Notes under the pieces: model-generated
Databases searched by the model: none
The model's input: the letters and a program-made list of their open reading frames with translations, nothing else
Told to the model about the DNA's origin: nothing
Shown here: in pieces, positions 42,485-53,235 of the stretch
How positions within the stretch are numbered: the first letter of the stretch is position 1
Layout of the letters: the number at the start of each line of letters is the position of its first letter
Program-made: the position numbers and the translations under genes
NCBI RefSeq assembly: GCF_012932565.1
Contig: NZ_JABBYJ010000001.1
Location: forward strand, 1,798,001-1,862,000
Source of the DNA: Sneathiella limimaris
GTDB lineage: Bacteria; Pseudomonadota; Alphaproteobacteria; Sneathiellales; Sneathiellaceae
Reading direction: 5' to 3'
Length of the DNA stretch: 64,000 bases

Positions 42485-42571
42485 GCGGTCGTGGCGGAAT
42501 TGGTAGACGCGCAGCGTTGAGGTCGCTGTCCGGTAACACGGGTGGAAGTTCGAGTCTTCTCGACCGCACCA
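42485..42571 (+). tRNA. tRNA-Leu (anticodon GAG)
   Basis: Acceptor stem GCGGTCG (42485-42491) pairs with CGACCGC (42561-42567), followed by discriminator A and an encoded CCA (42569-42571). The anticodon stem CAGCG/CGCTG encloses the loop TTGAGGT, giving anticodon GAG (42519-42521) for CUC and CUU. The long variable arm and GTTCGAGTC T-loop confirm a class II tRNA-Leu. It has its own terminator. Confidence 0.97.
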
Positions 42572-42603
42572 AAAACCCCTCCTGGGAACAGGAGGGGTTT
42601 TTT
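42571..42603 (+). terminator. Terminator after tRNA-Leu
   Basis: CCCCTCCTG (42576-42584) pairs perfectly with CAGGAGGGG (42589-42597) around GGAA, flanked by five A residues and six T residues (42598-42603). It begins at the CCA end, so the tRNA is transcribed as a single gene. Confidence 0.93.
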
Positions 42604-42732
42604 GTTGCCCAACCACTTGGAAATATAATTATAAAAATCAAATAGTTAGATCATATTTCTATGTATTTTGGCATAGGTAACAATATATACATTTTTATCG
42701 ATTAAACATGAACCCATTCACAGGAGCGGGTT

Positions 42733-45183
42733 TTGGTTTTTATGTTTAAAAAATTTTTTACATCTAATTTATTTAAAAAAGAGCAAGAAACTGCGGATCA
42801 GGAGATTGTTGCCTCACTGTTTTGGACGCCGCGTCGGGTGCTTGTCGCATTGGCAGTCCTATTGTCGGTTGCTCTCCTGGCGGGTCAGGTCAAGATCGCG
42901 GAAAAGTTTACGCAGTTTTCACTTCAGGTCTTTGAAGATAACGCCTCCGATACCCTTCGGTTTCTGGTAAATGACCGTATCAAACTTCAATATACGGACA
43001 AATTTACACCTCACGTTAAAAACTGGTCGCGTCACGAACCGCTTGTGAAGGCGGTAAAGGATGAAAATCCGGCTAATATGACCATTCAGGCAACAGCATT
43101 TCACAATGATGCAATCATTACGCGCCAGGAGTTCTTTCTGGTTACCGTGAATATTTTTGATAAAGATATGAAGAGAGTTGCAACCTCGGAAAAAGGCGAA
43201 GGGGAGTCGGTTACGTCTATTCCCCAGATTCAAGAGGTATTGCTGGCACGGGATAAGAAGCAAAGCCGTGTAACCGCTTCATACTATTGGAGAACTGAAA
43301 AAGGGGCACCTGTCCATAGTGTTATCGCACCAATTGGTGGATTTCGGCTCGCTGGGTTTATTGAAGTTGTAACGAACCCGCTTCCTCATCTGCTGGGGTT
43401 GGGCGAATATATGGATGGGGATCTGGTCTATCTGGACGTTAACGGAAATACTCTGCTTGAAGATGATTTCCGGCATTTTACCGGACAGGAGAGTGCTCCT
43501 GCTGAGGGCCAATCAGAAGGAACTCAATCGGTTTCTGAAGATGGTAGCCATATTTCAAGTTCAGAAGAGCCTGGCTTTCATCAGCTGAATACAATCGATA
43601 TTGAAATCCCCAGTACAACTGGTGACACTTGGATGGTCGCCGAGCTGACCCGGGATGTGGGCTCTTTTACCGGTGAGACAACAGGACTTAGGAACTCTGC
43701 ATTGCTTGGGATAGCTGGGGGAATTCTGATCGCCTGGATCGCGGGTTGGATCCTGTTGAACTTCACACTGTTTCGGAAAATTAGCCGCTTTTCAGACAGG
43801 CTAACGGAAATCAGTAGAGGTCATACAGACATCGATTTGCCTAAAGTCGGCCGTGATGAGTTCCTTCATATGGTTCGGGCTCTTGCCAGTCTTCGCAGCA
43901 GCGTTGAGGACAGTTTCCAGCTTCGGAACATGATAGAATGCAGTCATATCCCAACTGCCTTGGTTGGCTTGCAAGGTACAGTTTATTTTGTGAATGAAGC
44001 TGGTCGCAATGATATGAAAGGTCGAACCGGCGATGCATTGGATTCTAAGACCAAGATTTGGGATGTGATCGGCATTTCGCAGGAACGGGTAAGTGAGATT
44101 TCTGATGCAAATTTACTGCCCTTTAAAGATGTCATTTCTGTTGGACCACAAAAGTATGAAGTCTCGCTAGCAGCGGTACTAAATGCGGACGGGCAGCACA
44201 ATCGCACTATGTTCACTTGGGAAGATGTGACGGAGCGCGAAAATATGGCCGCTGAAGTTGCAGAGCAGAAACAGCAGGCCGAAGCCAGAGCAGATCAGAT
44301 TGCGGCGCAAAAAATGGCAGATGAAGCGGAAGCCGAGAGGGTTGCAGCGCTTATCCAAGCCTTTGATCGGGATATGACAGACACAATGGATGCTGTGAAT
44401 ACAGCGTCTGATAAAGTGCGTCTGACGGCAAACACTGTTGCTTCTATGATTGAGCAAACTCTTCATAAATCCAAAGAAATGGACCAAATATCCAAGGATA
44501 CGGCTTCCAATGTTCAGATGGTGACTGAAGCAACCGTTACTTTAAACACATCTGTTGAAGAAATTCGGAAACAGGTTTCAACCTCGGCTGAAATCAGTAA
44601 GGAAGCGGTAACACATGCCGCCTCAACCTCTGAAACGATTAATGGTTTGGCTGAAACCGCGAATAAAATTGGTGAAGTTGTTGCCTTGATTGAAGATATT
44701 GCAAGTCAGACAAACTTATTGGCGCTGAATGCGACGATTGAAGCGGCCCGAGCTGGGGAAGCTGGTAAAGGCTTTGCAATTGTAGCCAGTGAAGTCAAAA
44801 ACCTGGCTAGCCAAACAGAAAAGGCGACTGAAGAAATTTCGAAACAGATTTCTGACATTCAAGGGGCTACATCAATCACAGTGGACAAAGCATCAGAGAT
44901 CACTCGCACCATTGAGAAAATCAACGCAGCGACGGAAACAATTGAGAGCGCTGTTGGAACCCAAGCTCAAACCATATCGGAAATTGGGGAGAGAGTGCGC
45001 TCAGCTGAGAATGCTTCATTGAATGTGAGTAGAACCATGACTGAAATTAGTGAAGAGGCTGAACGGACAGGTGGTGCTGCAGAAGAACAGCAAACCGCCA
45101 CGACAAGCATGGTAGAGGATTTCCAGAAGATGCGATCTCAAATTCGGGATTTCTTATCCTCTATTCAGAAGAAAACTGCTTAA
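42733..45183 (+). CDS. Methyl-accepting chemotaxis protein with PAS domain
   Basis: Inner-membrane chemoreceptor, 816 residues. TM1 is at about 36-52, a periplasmic Cache-like sensor spans about 53-318, TM2 lies at about 320-345, then HAMP, a PAS domain (about 400-505: [27 protein letters not shown]), a coiled coil rich in Glu/Ala/Gln, and the signalling domain with tip [39 protein letters not shown] at about 654-692. No CheR-binding pentapeptide is present at the C-terminus. The start is uncertain: TTG 42733 has AGGAG six bases upstream, while ATG 42742 is 15 bases from it. A Ser/Glu-rich stretch lies inside the sensor at about 255-280. Confidence 0.93.
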   Translation: MVFMFKKFFTSNLFKKEQETADQEIVASLFWTPRRVLVALAVLLSVALLAGQVKIAEKFTQFSLQVFEDNASDTLRFLVNDRIKLQYTDKFTPHVKNWSRHEPLVKAVKDENPANMTIQATAFHNDAIITRQEFFLVTVNIFDKDMKRVATSEKGEGESVTSIPQIQEVLLARDKKQSRVTASYYWRTEKGAPVHSVIAPIGGFRLAGFIEVVTNPLPHLLGLGEYMDGDLVYLDVNGNTLLEDDFRHFTGQESAPAEGQSEGTQSVSEDGSHISSSEEPGFHQLNTIDIEIPSTTGDTWMVAELTRDVGSFTGETTGLRNSALLGIAGGILIAWIAGWILLNFTLFRKISRFSDRLTEISRGHTDIDLPKVGRDEFLHMVRALASLRSSVEDSFQLRNMIECSHIPTALVGLQGTVYFVNEAGRNDMKGRTGDALDSKTKIWDVIGISQERVSEISDANLLPFKDVISVGPQKYEVSLAAVLNADGQHNRTMFTWEDVTERENMAAEVAEQKQQAEARADQIAAQKMADEAEAERVAALIQAFDRDMTDTMDAVNTASDKVRLTANTVASMIEQTLHKSKEMDQISKDTASNVQMVTEATVTLNTSVEEIRKQVSTSAEISKEAVTHAASTSETINGLAETANKIGEVVALIEDIASQTNLLALNATIEAARAGEAGKGFAIVASEVKNLASQTEKATEEISKQISDIQGATSITVDKASEITRTIEKINAATETIESAVGTQAQTISEIGERVRSAENASLNVSRTMTEISEEAERTGGAAEEQQTATTSMVEDFQKMRSQIRDFLSSIQKKTA

Positions 45184-45184
45184 A

Positions 45185-45811
45185 TCAACTATTCCGGCCA
45201 ACCAATGCTGTGAAAACCCCGGCGCCCATGAGAAATGAGGCGCCGGTTTTGTTTAAGGAGTTCAATAGCCTTGGGTTCTGAAATTTGGCTCTGAAGCGAT
45301 CCGTCAAGAAAACCCAGAGTGCGATATTGATTGCAGCCATGGTGACAAAGGTTGCTTCTAAAATGACAAATTGAATGAAGGCAGGTTCAGCCGGATCAAT
45401 GAATTGCGGAATAAATGCGACGAAGAAGACAATCCCTTTTGGGTTCAGGGCCGTTACAATAAAGGCGTTCCAGAACATCTTGCCCAAAGACTGGGAACTG
45501 CCGGTTGAGGTAATCTCCCCAAGTTCCGGGCGGCTTTTCCAAAGTTTAAAGCCAAGCCAAACTAGATAGGCTGCCCCGACTAGTTTAAGTGCCGTAAATA
45601 AAGTTGCTGAGGCAGCCAGAACTGCGCCAGCCCCCAGCAAGGATGTGGTCATCGCGACGAAATCGCCAAGTGCGACACCTGGTATGGTGGCTAGCCCGGT
45701 CCTGCGTCCCTGGTTCATCGCATAACTTGTTATCAAAATGACAGTTGGGCCCGGTAAGGCCAGTAAAGCTGCGCTGGCGGCAACAAAAGCGATCCAGAGT
45801 TCCAAGGACAT
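45185..45811 (-). CDS. LysE/RhtB family amino-acid exporter
   Basis: Inner-membrane exporter with about six hydrophobic segments; 208 residues from ATG 45811 (MSLELWIAFVAASAALLALPGPTVILITSYAMNQGRRTGLATIPGVALGDF), which contains the LysE signature. A GTG 36 bases upstream is in frame but would add a charged, unconserved N-terminus. Probable substrates are amino acids or homoserine lactone-like compounds, not assignable here. The stop codon is one base away from that of the chemoreceptor on the other strand. msrA lies 92 bases upstream on the same strand. Confidence 0.9.
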   Translation of the reverse strand: MSLELWIAFVAASAALLALPGPTVILITSYAMNQGRRTGLATIPGVALGDFVAMTTSLLGAGAVLAASATLFTALKLVGAAYLVWLGFKLWKSRPELGEITSTGSSQSLGKMFWNAFIVTALNPKGIVFFVAFIPQFIDPAEPAFIQFVILEATFVTMAAINIALWVFLTDRFRAKFQNPRLLNSLNKTGASFLMGAGVFTALVGRNS

Positions 45812-45903
45812 TATAGGCTTTCTTCTCAATTGATGTCTGCTTATCACTAAAGACAGATCATCGAGGGAGGTGCAAGCCCGTTCTTTTTGTCTCAGATCTG
45901 GGC

Positions 45904-46515
45904 CTATTCCTTGGCGATACCGGCGAGGGCCTGATCTTTCCAGAGCTCCTCTATGCGGGCATCGCGGCCGCAGTTATAGCGATAGAGTTTATAGCGGAGC
46001 GGGTTCTTTTTATAATAATCCTGATGGTATCCTTCCGCGTCCGTCCAGGGCCCTGCGTCTCGAATGGGGGTAACAATTGGATTAGGCAAGATTTCGGAAG
46101 CAACTAGCTTTGCTTTGGAGGCTTCTGCAATTAATTTCTGATCGTCTGATGTTGCGAAAATTGCTGTTGTGTAGGAATGGCCGCGATCGCAAAACTGTCC
46201 CCCTGCATCAGTCGGGTCAATAGATCGCCAGAAGATCTCAACCAGTTCAGAGTAGCTGATGATTTCCGGGTCGAATGAAATTCGAACGGCTTCGATATGC
46301 TTACCATGATTTCTATATGTTGGGTTCGCCATTGTCCCGCCTGTGTATCCAGAGACGGCAGTTTTTACACCTTTTACATGCTCAAAATCCTTTTCAACAC
46401 ACCAGAAGCAACCACCTGCAAAGATTGCGATTTCCTCAGCGGCTTTTGCGGGTAGAGACTGCAGGAGTGAGAACATCGCAATAGTTAAAAGCGTAAAAAT
46501 GGACTTTTTAATCAT
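45904..46515 (-). CDS. msrA: Periplasmic peptide methionine sulfoxide reductase MsrA
   Basis: Reduces methionine S-sulfoxide in proteins; 203 residues from ATG 46515. MIKKSIFTLLTIAMFSLLQSLPAKA is a signal peptide, so the enzyme is exported. The catalytic motif is FAGGCFWCVEKDFEHV; GYTGG, ISYSELVEIFW and DPTDAGGQFCDRGHSYTTAIF are further family patterns. AAAGGG eight bases upstream sets the start; the frame is open further upstream without conservation. It lies 62 bases downstream of pcaQ on the same strand and may be co-transcribed with it. Confidence 0.94.
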   Translation of the reverse strand: MIKKSIFTLLTIAMFSLLQSLPAKAAEEIAIFAGGCFWCVEKDFEHVKGVKTAVSGYTGGTMANPTYRNHGKHIEAVRISFDPEIISYSELVEIFWRSIDPTDAGGQFCDRGHSYTTAIFATSDDQKLIAEASKAKLVASEILPNPIVTPIRDAGPWTDAEGYHQDYYKKNPLRYKLYRYNCGRDARIEELWKDQALAGIAKE

Positions 46516-46577
46516 AACGGCCCTTTCAAAAACTACTCCTAACCTAAGCCAGCTGATGACACCCGCAAGACACACTC

Positions 46578-47504
46578 TTACACAGTTTCGTGAAGGCGTG
46601 CAGAGGCGGCACGAATACATTGCATCATGATGCTGAGGGAGGTGTTTTCTTCAATATCCGCACGGGTGGTCAGGCCAACTGCTCCTTTGGTCTCTGATGT
46701 ATCAATTGGCAAAACTGACATAAGGCCAGTTTCAAGGTCATGAGCAATAACGCCATGGGAGATAATCCAAACCCCATCGCTATCTCGGATGAATGCCCGG
46801 CCGAAGCTATCAGATACTGTTTCAATTTGGCTTGGAAGTTCCGGGATTCCATTAGCCAACAAAAACCGTTCGACAAATGGACGAATGACCGAGGCTTGTG
46901 TTGGCATCAGAATAGTGTAATTGCGAAGCTCGTTTAGTCGTAAATTCTTGTGCCTGAGTAGGGGATGACCTGACCGGACAGCAAAGCGCACCTGCTCGCT
47001 GTAAAGATGTTCAAAAGACAGACCTGTCATTTTTTCCGGAGAGGCAAGGCGCCCCACTACGATATCCAGTTCAGCATTCCGCAGTTGTTCAAGCAATACA
47101 GCGTTTTCCCCGGTGACGATCTTGACCTCATTTCCGACATTTTCAGTGAGGTAGAGCTGCATGGCCGCTGGCATAATCCGGGCAGATGTAGTTGGTAGGG
47201 CACCAATGCGAACCGGGGGTGCAGCGTTTAGAATTGCTTGGTTGACTGAGTCCACACCTTGCTGGATAGCCGCGACGCTCGCGCCGGCGTGCTTGAGAAA
47301 CACTTCTCCCATTCGCCCCAATTTGATGCCGCGCCCATCTTTTTCAAAGAGTTTGACTTGCAGGATGTCTTCTAGTTCTCGAATGGTTTTGGTCACAGCG
47401 GGTTGGCTGATCGACAAAATTTCTGCCGCCTTGCCAACGCTCTTCTGGCGGGCGACCTCAATGAAAATAGATAAATGCCTGAACTTTATTGGAGGTTTGC
47501 TCAT
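46578..47504 (-). CDS. pcaQ: LysR-type regulator of protocatechuate catabolism, PcaQ
   Basis: LysR-type activator, 308 residues. The helix-turn-helix is in FIEVARQKSVGKAAEILSISQPAVTKTIRELEDILQVKLFEKDGRG, followed by the effector domain (IGALPTTSARIMPAAMQLYL...). Divergent orientation from pcaD, the pca gene set beside it, and a consensus PcaQ site in the shared promoter identify it. In rhizobia PcaQ responds to beta-carboxy-cis,cis-muconate and related intermediates; the same inducer is likely here but not shown. The binding site lies three bases before its own ATG, which suggests autorepression. Confidence 0.9.
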   Translation of the reverse strand: MSKPPIKFRHLSIFIEVARQKSVGKAAEILSISQPAVTKTIRELEDILQVKLFEKDGRGIKLGRMGEVFLKHAGASVAAIQQGVDSVNQAILNAAPPVRIGALPTTSARIMPAAMQLYLTENVGNEVKIVTGENAVLLEQLRNAELDIVVGRLASPEKMTGLSFEHLYSEQVRFAVRSGHPLLRHKNLRLNELRNYTILMPTQASVIRPFVERFLLANGIPELPSQIETVSDSFGRAFIRDSDGVWIISHGVIAHDLETGLMSVLPIDTSETKGAVGLTTRADIEENTSLSIMMQCIRAASARLHETV

Positions 47505-47506
47505 TT

Positions 47507-47522
47507 ATAACCTTTTGGTTAT
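47507..47522. promoter_or_regulatory. PcaQ operator ATAACC-N4-GGTTAT
   Basis: ATAACCTTTTGGTTAT is a perfect 16-base inverted repeat. As I recall, the PcaQ consensus in Sinorhizobium and Agrobacterium is ATAACC-N4-GGTTAA, so this matches all but the last base. It lies 74 bases before the pcaD ATG, the usual place for LysR-type activation, and directly ahead of pcaQ. Confidence 0.88.
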
Positions 47523-47596
47523 TAGTTTCGCCAAATTAATCATTTTACCTTACAAAATCAATCTGTTTTCATTGGCTCAATAAAGGGAGGAAGCAA

Positions 47597-48391
47597 ATGC
47601 AGTTTGTGGCGGTAAATGGCGTTACACTTCATTACAAGTTCGTTGATGCAGGGGCTGGCAAGCCTGTTATCGTTTTTGCCAACTCACTTGGAACAGACTT
47701 TCGGATTTGGGATGCAATCGTTGAAGGGATGTCTGGGAGTTGCTCATTTCTTCTCTATGACAAGCGAGGACACGGATTGTCTTCAGAGGGCTCTCCCCCT
47801 TACAAGATGGAAGATCATATTGCGGATGTAGAAGCGCTGATTGAGCATGTGGGCCTTCGAGATGTGTTAATTTGTGGTTTGTCCGTTGGAGGTATGATTG
47901 CGCAAGGAATAAGCCTTAAACGCCCCGATTTGATCAAGGCTGCTGTTCTTTGCGATACAGGGCATAAAATCGGAACGGCTGATATGTGGCAGGAACGGAT
48001 TGCCGGGCTTGAAGCCGGCGGACTGGAGCCAATGGTCGATGCAATTATGGAGCGGTGGTTCACGGAAAGCTTTCGACGTGAGGATAATCCCGTGTTTCAG
48101 GGGTGTAAGTCGATGCTTGCTAGACAAAATTTAGGCGGATATATCGGTACCTGCCATGCCCTTCGAGATGCTGATTTCACCAATGAGCTGAGCAATTTAA
48201 AGATGCCGGTTCTATGTGTTGTTGGAGATCAAGATCTTTCTACTCCCCCTGAACTGGTCAGAGAACTTTGCGGACTGATTGAAGGGGCGGAGTTACTAGA
48301 GATTAAAGACGCAGGTCATATTCCTTGCGTTGAACAACCTGCTCAGTTGATTGCGGGTTTATCGTCATTCCTGCAAAAACATCTCAGTTGA
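47597..48391 (+). CDS. pcaD: 3-oxoadipate enol-lactonase
   Basis: Alpha/beta hydrolase that opens beta-ketoadipate enol-lactone to beta-ketoadipate; 264 residues. Oxyanion and nucleophile regions: VIVFANSLGTDFRIWD, YDKRGHGLSS, and Ser in CGLSVGGMIAQ; the acid is in VVGDQDLSTPPE and the His in KDAGHIPCVEQP. AAAGGGAGG six bases upstream is a near-ideal ribosome-binding site. First gene of the pcaDCHGB-pobA operon. The pcaD product is separate from pcaC, unlike the fused PcaL form of some bacteria. Confidence 0.94.
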   Translation: MQFVAVNGVTLHYKFVDAGAGKPVIVFANSLGTDFRIWDAIVEGMSGSCSFLLYDKRGHGLSSEGSPPYKMEDHIADVEALIEHVGLRDVLICGLSVGGMIAQGISLKRPDLIKAAVLCDTGHKIGTADMWQERIAGLEAGGLEPMVDAIMERWFTESFRREDNPVFQGCKSMLARQNLGGYIGTCHALRDADFTNELSNLKMPVLCVVGDQDLSTPPELVRELCGLIEGAELLEIKDAGHIPCVEQPAQLIAGLSSFLQKHLS

Positions 48392-48402
48392 GGAACATTA
48401 AT

Positions 48403-49537
<1,135 letters not shown>

Positions 49538-49538
<1 letters not shown>

Positions 49539-50152
49539 TGACACAGCCGCTTGATTATTTGAAAGAAACTCCATCCCAGACTGCAGGACCATATGTCCAT
49601 ATTGGTTGTACTCCAAATTTCTCGGGCATTGAGGGAGTCTTCGCTGAGGATTTGGGTGTCACAATGGTCAATGATTTGACCGAAGGTGAGCGGATCACGG
49701 TTCGCGGATCTGTTATTGATGGAAAAGGGGCCGCGTTGAAGGACGCGCTTGTTGAAATTTGGCAGGCAGATGCCAAAGGGCTGTACAATAGCCCCTTTGA
49801 AATGCGCGGTGCTGCTGATCCAAACTTCAGTGGCTGGGGGCGTTGCCCAGGGGCGATGGATACAGGTGAGTTTGTTTTTGAAACCATCAAACCCGGTTCG
49901 GTTCCTTTCAAGGATGGACGGCCGATGGCGCCTCACATCACATTTTGGATTGTGGCGCGGGGCATTAATCTTGGCCTACATACACGCATGTATTTTTCCG
50001 ATGAGGACGAGGCGAATAAAGCAGATCCAATCCTTACCCGAATTGAGCATCAGAGCCGGGTTCCAACTTTGATTGCAAAGAAAACCGGATCGGAATACCG
50101 CTTTGATATCCACTTACAAGGTGATCAGGAAACCGTCTTTTTTGACATCTGA
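49538..50152 (+). CDS. pcaG: Protocatechuate 3,4-dioxygenase alpha subunit
   Basis: Partner subunit of PcaH, 204 residues, sharing the fold but lacking the full set of iron ligands. Marks: LKETPSQTAGPYVHIGCTPNF at the N-terminus, GSVIDGKGAALKDALVEIWQADAKG, and MAPHITFWIVARGINLGLHTRMYFSDE. The start overlaps the pcaH stop by one base. It ends 29 bases before pcaB, within the same operon. Confidence 0.95.
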
Positions 50153-50181
50153 GTACGAAGCAATTGCAGTGGGAATTCTGA

Positions 50182-51252
50182 ATGTCCATCTCCGTTTTTG
50201 ATCATTCGTATCTTTCAGACCTGTTTTCGGGGGCAGATATCCTGCCTTTGTTTTCAGGGAATTCGGAAATTACGGAGATGGTCCGTTTTGAGAAGGAGCT
50301 CGCGCTGGCGGAAGGTGAGTGCGGCGTAATTCCGATGGACCATGCGGTTCAAATTAAAACAGTTTGCGAGAGTTTTGAGCCGGATATGGAAGCATTGCGG
50401 CAGGGAACTGCCTCTGATGGCGTGGTTGTTCCTGAATTGGTTCGAGAGCTTCGATCACTTTTGCCGGAAGAGATGAAATCCAGCCTGCATTTCGGGGCGA
50501 CCAGTCAGGATGTGATTGACACTTCTTTGATCTTACGATTGTCAAAGGCGTTGAAAAAGATTGAAGTTCGGCTTGCTGCAAATGTTGGAGCCATAGAGCA
50601 GTTGAAATATCGATTTGGAGAGAACCAAATCAATGCTCGAACCCGGCTTCAGGTTGCGTATCCATTTTCGGCATCCCAGCGTTTAAATCAATGGGACGGC
50701 CCTTTGGTCGACGCTGTCGAACAGCTGGATGATCTCAGGGGAAAATTACTCCGTATCCAATTTGCGGGTGCGATAGGAAATTTACAGGATTTAGGTGATA
50801 AGGGGCCCAAAGTTAGAGCGCTACTGGCTGAGAAACTAGATCTAAAAGACCCAGGTGGAAGCTGGCACACAAATCGGTCGTCGATCCAGAGTTTGGCGAA
50901 TTGGCTTCATTCCATAACGACTGCGCTTGGCAAAGCAGGCACAGATATTGCGTTAATGGCGATGAATGAGGTGGGTGAAGTTCGACTTGCAGGGGCAGGG
51001 GGCTCTTCTGCGATGCCTCACAAGCAGAACCCTGTTAAAGCTGAAACCCTTATCACGCTCGCAAAGTATAACGCGACCCTGGGTGGCGGGATTTCTGTGT
51101 CTAGTGTGCATGAGTTTGAGCGATCCGGTAGCAGTTGGACTTTAGAGTGGATGCTGATGCCACAAATGTTAGCTGCGACCTACTCATCACTAAATATTGC
51201 GGAGCGTTTGTTCGAAGATATTCAAGAGCTTGGTGCTAAGTCACCAAGGTAA
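50182..51252 (+). CDS. pcaB: 3-carboxy-cis,cis-muconate cycloisomerase
   Basis: Fumarase/aspartase-superfamily enzyme closing 3-carboxymuconate to gamma-carboxymuconolactone; 356 residues. This is the shorter form found in alphaproteobacteria (about 450 in Pseudomonas). The superfamily signature is AGAGGSSAMPHKQNPVKAETLI, and the other active-site regions are LHFGATSQDVIDTSLILR and TRLQVAYPFSASQRL. The C-terminal domain is reduced. Follows pcaG and precedes pobA by 47 bases. Confidence 0.94.
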   Translation: MSISVFDHSYLSDLFSGADILPLFSGNSEITEMVRFEKELALAEGECGVIPMDHAVQIKTVCESFEPDMEALRQGTASDGVVVPELVRELRSLLPEEMKSSLHFGATSQDVIDTSLILRLSKALKKIEVRLAANVGAIEQLKYRFGENQINARTRLQVAYPFSASQRLNQWDGPLVDAVEQLDDLRGKLLRIQFAGAIGNLQDLGDKGPKVRALLAEKLDLKDPGGSWHTNRSSIQSLANWLHSITTALGKAGTDIALMAMNEVGEVRLAGAGGSSAMPHKQNPVKAETLITLAKYNATLGGGISVSSVHEFERSGSSWTLEWMLMPQMLAATYSSLNIAERLFEDIQELGAKSPR

Positions 51253-51296
51253 TCGGTGTCGCCAGTAGATGGATGTTTGTTAGAAGGAAGTTATAA

Positions 51297-53044
<1,748 letters not shown>

Positions 53045-53118
53045 GTGATGCACGATTATTTATTAGTGTGTTCTGAATTGTATATTAGATCATGTATAGC
53101 TTAGTTGGTAGATAATAT

Positions 53119-53136
53119 AAGGTAAAGGCTTACCTT
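53119..53136. repeat. Inverted repeat AAGGTAA-N4-TTACCTT upstream of maeB
   Basis: AAGGTAA (53119-53125) and TTACCTT (53130-53136) form a perfect seven-base inverted repeat in the divergent gap between the PAS gene and maeB. It may be an operator or a small hairpin; no T-run suited to termination follows. It lies 19 bases ahead of the candidate maeB promoter. Confidence 0.45.
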
Positions 53137-53154
53137 TTCCTTTAGAATATGGGC

Positions 53155-53182
53155 TTGTCATGCTTGTTTTTTTCGGCATATT
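53155..53182 (+). promoter_or_regulatory. Candidate promoter of maeB
   Basis: TTGTCA (53155-53160), 16-base spacer, CATATT (53177-53182), five of six and four of six consensus bases. It would give a leader of about 45 bases before the maeB ATG at 53236. Confidence 0.4.
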
Positions 53183-53235
53183 CAGTTCAATAACCGATTG
53201 CAGGGATTAAGGTTTCTTGGACCAAAGGAAAAGAA

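Noticed and set aside
42485-42732. tRNA-Leu as an integration site for a mobile element
   Set aside because: No integrase, no direct repeat of the tRNA 3' end that I could find downstream, and ordinary chromosomal genes on both sides.
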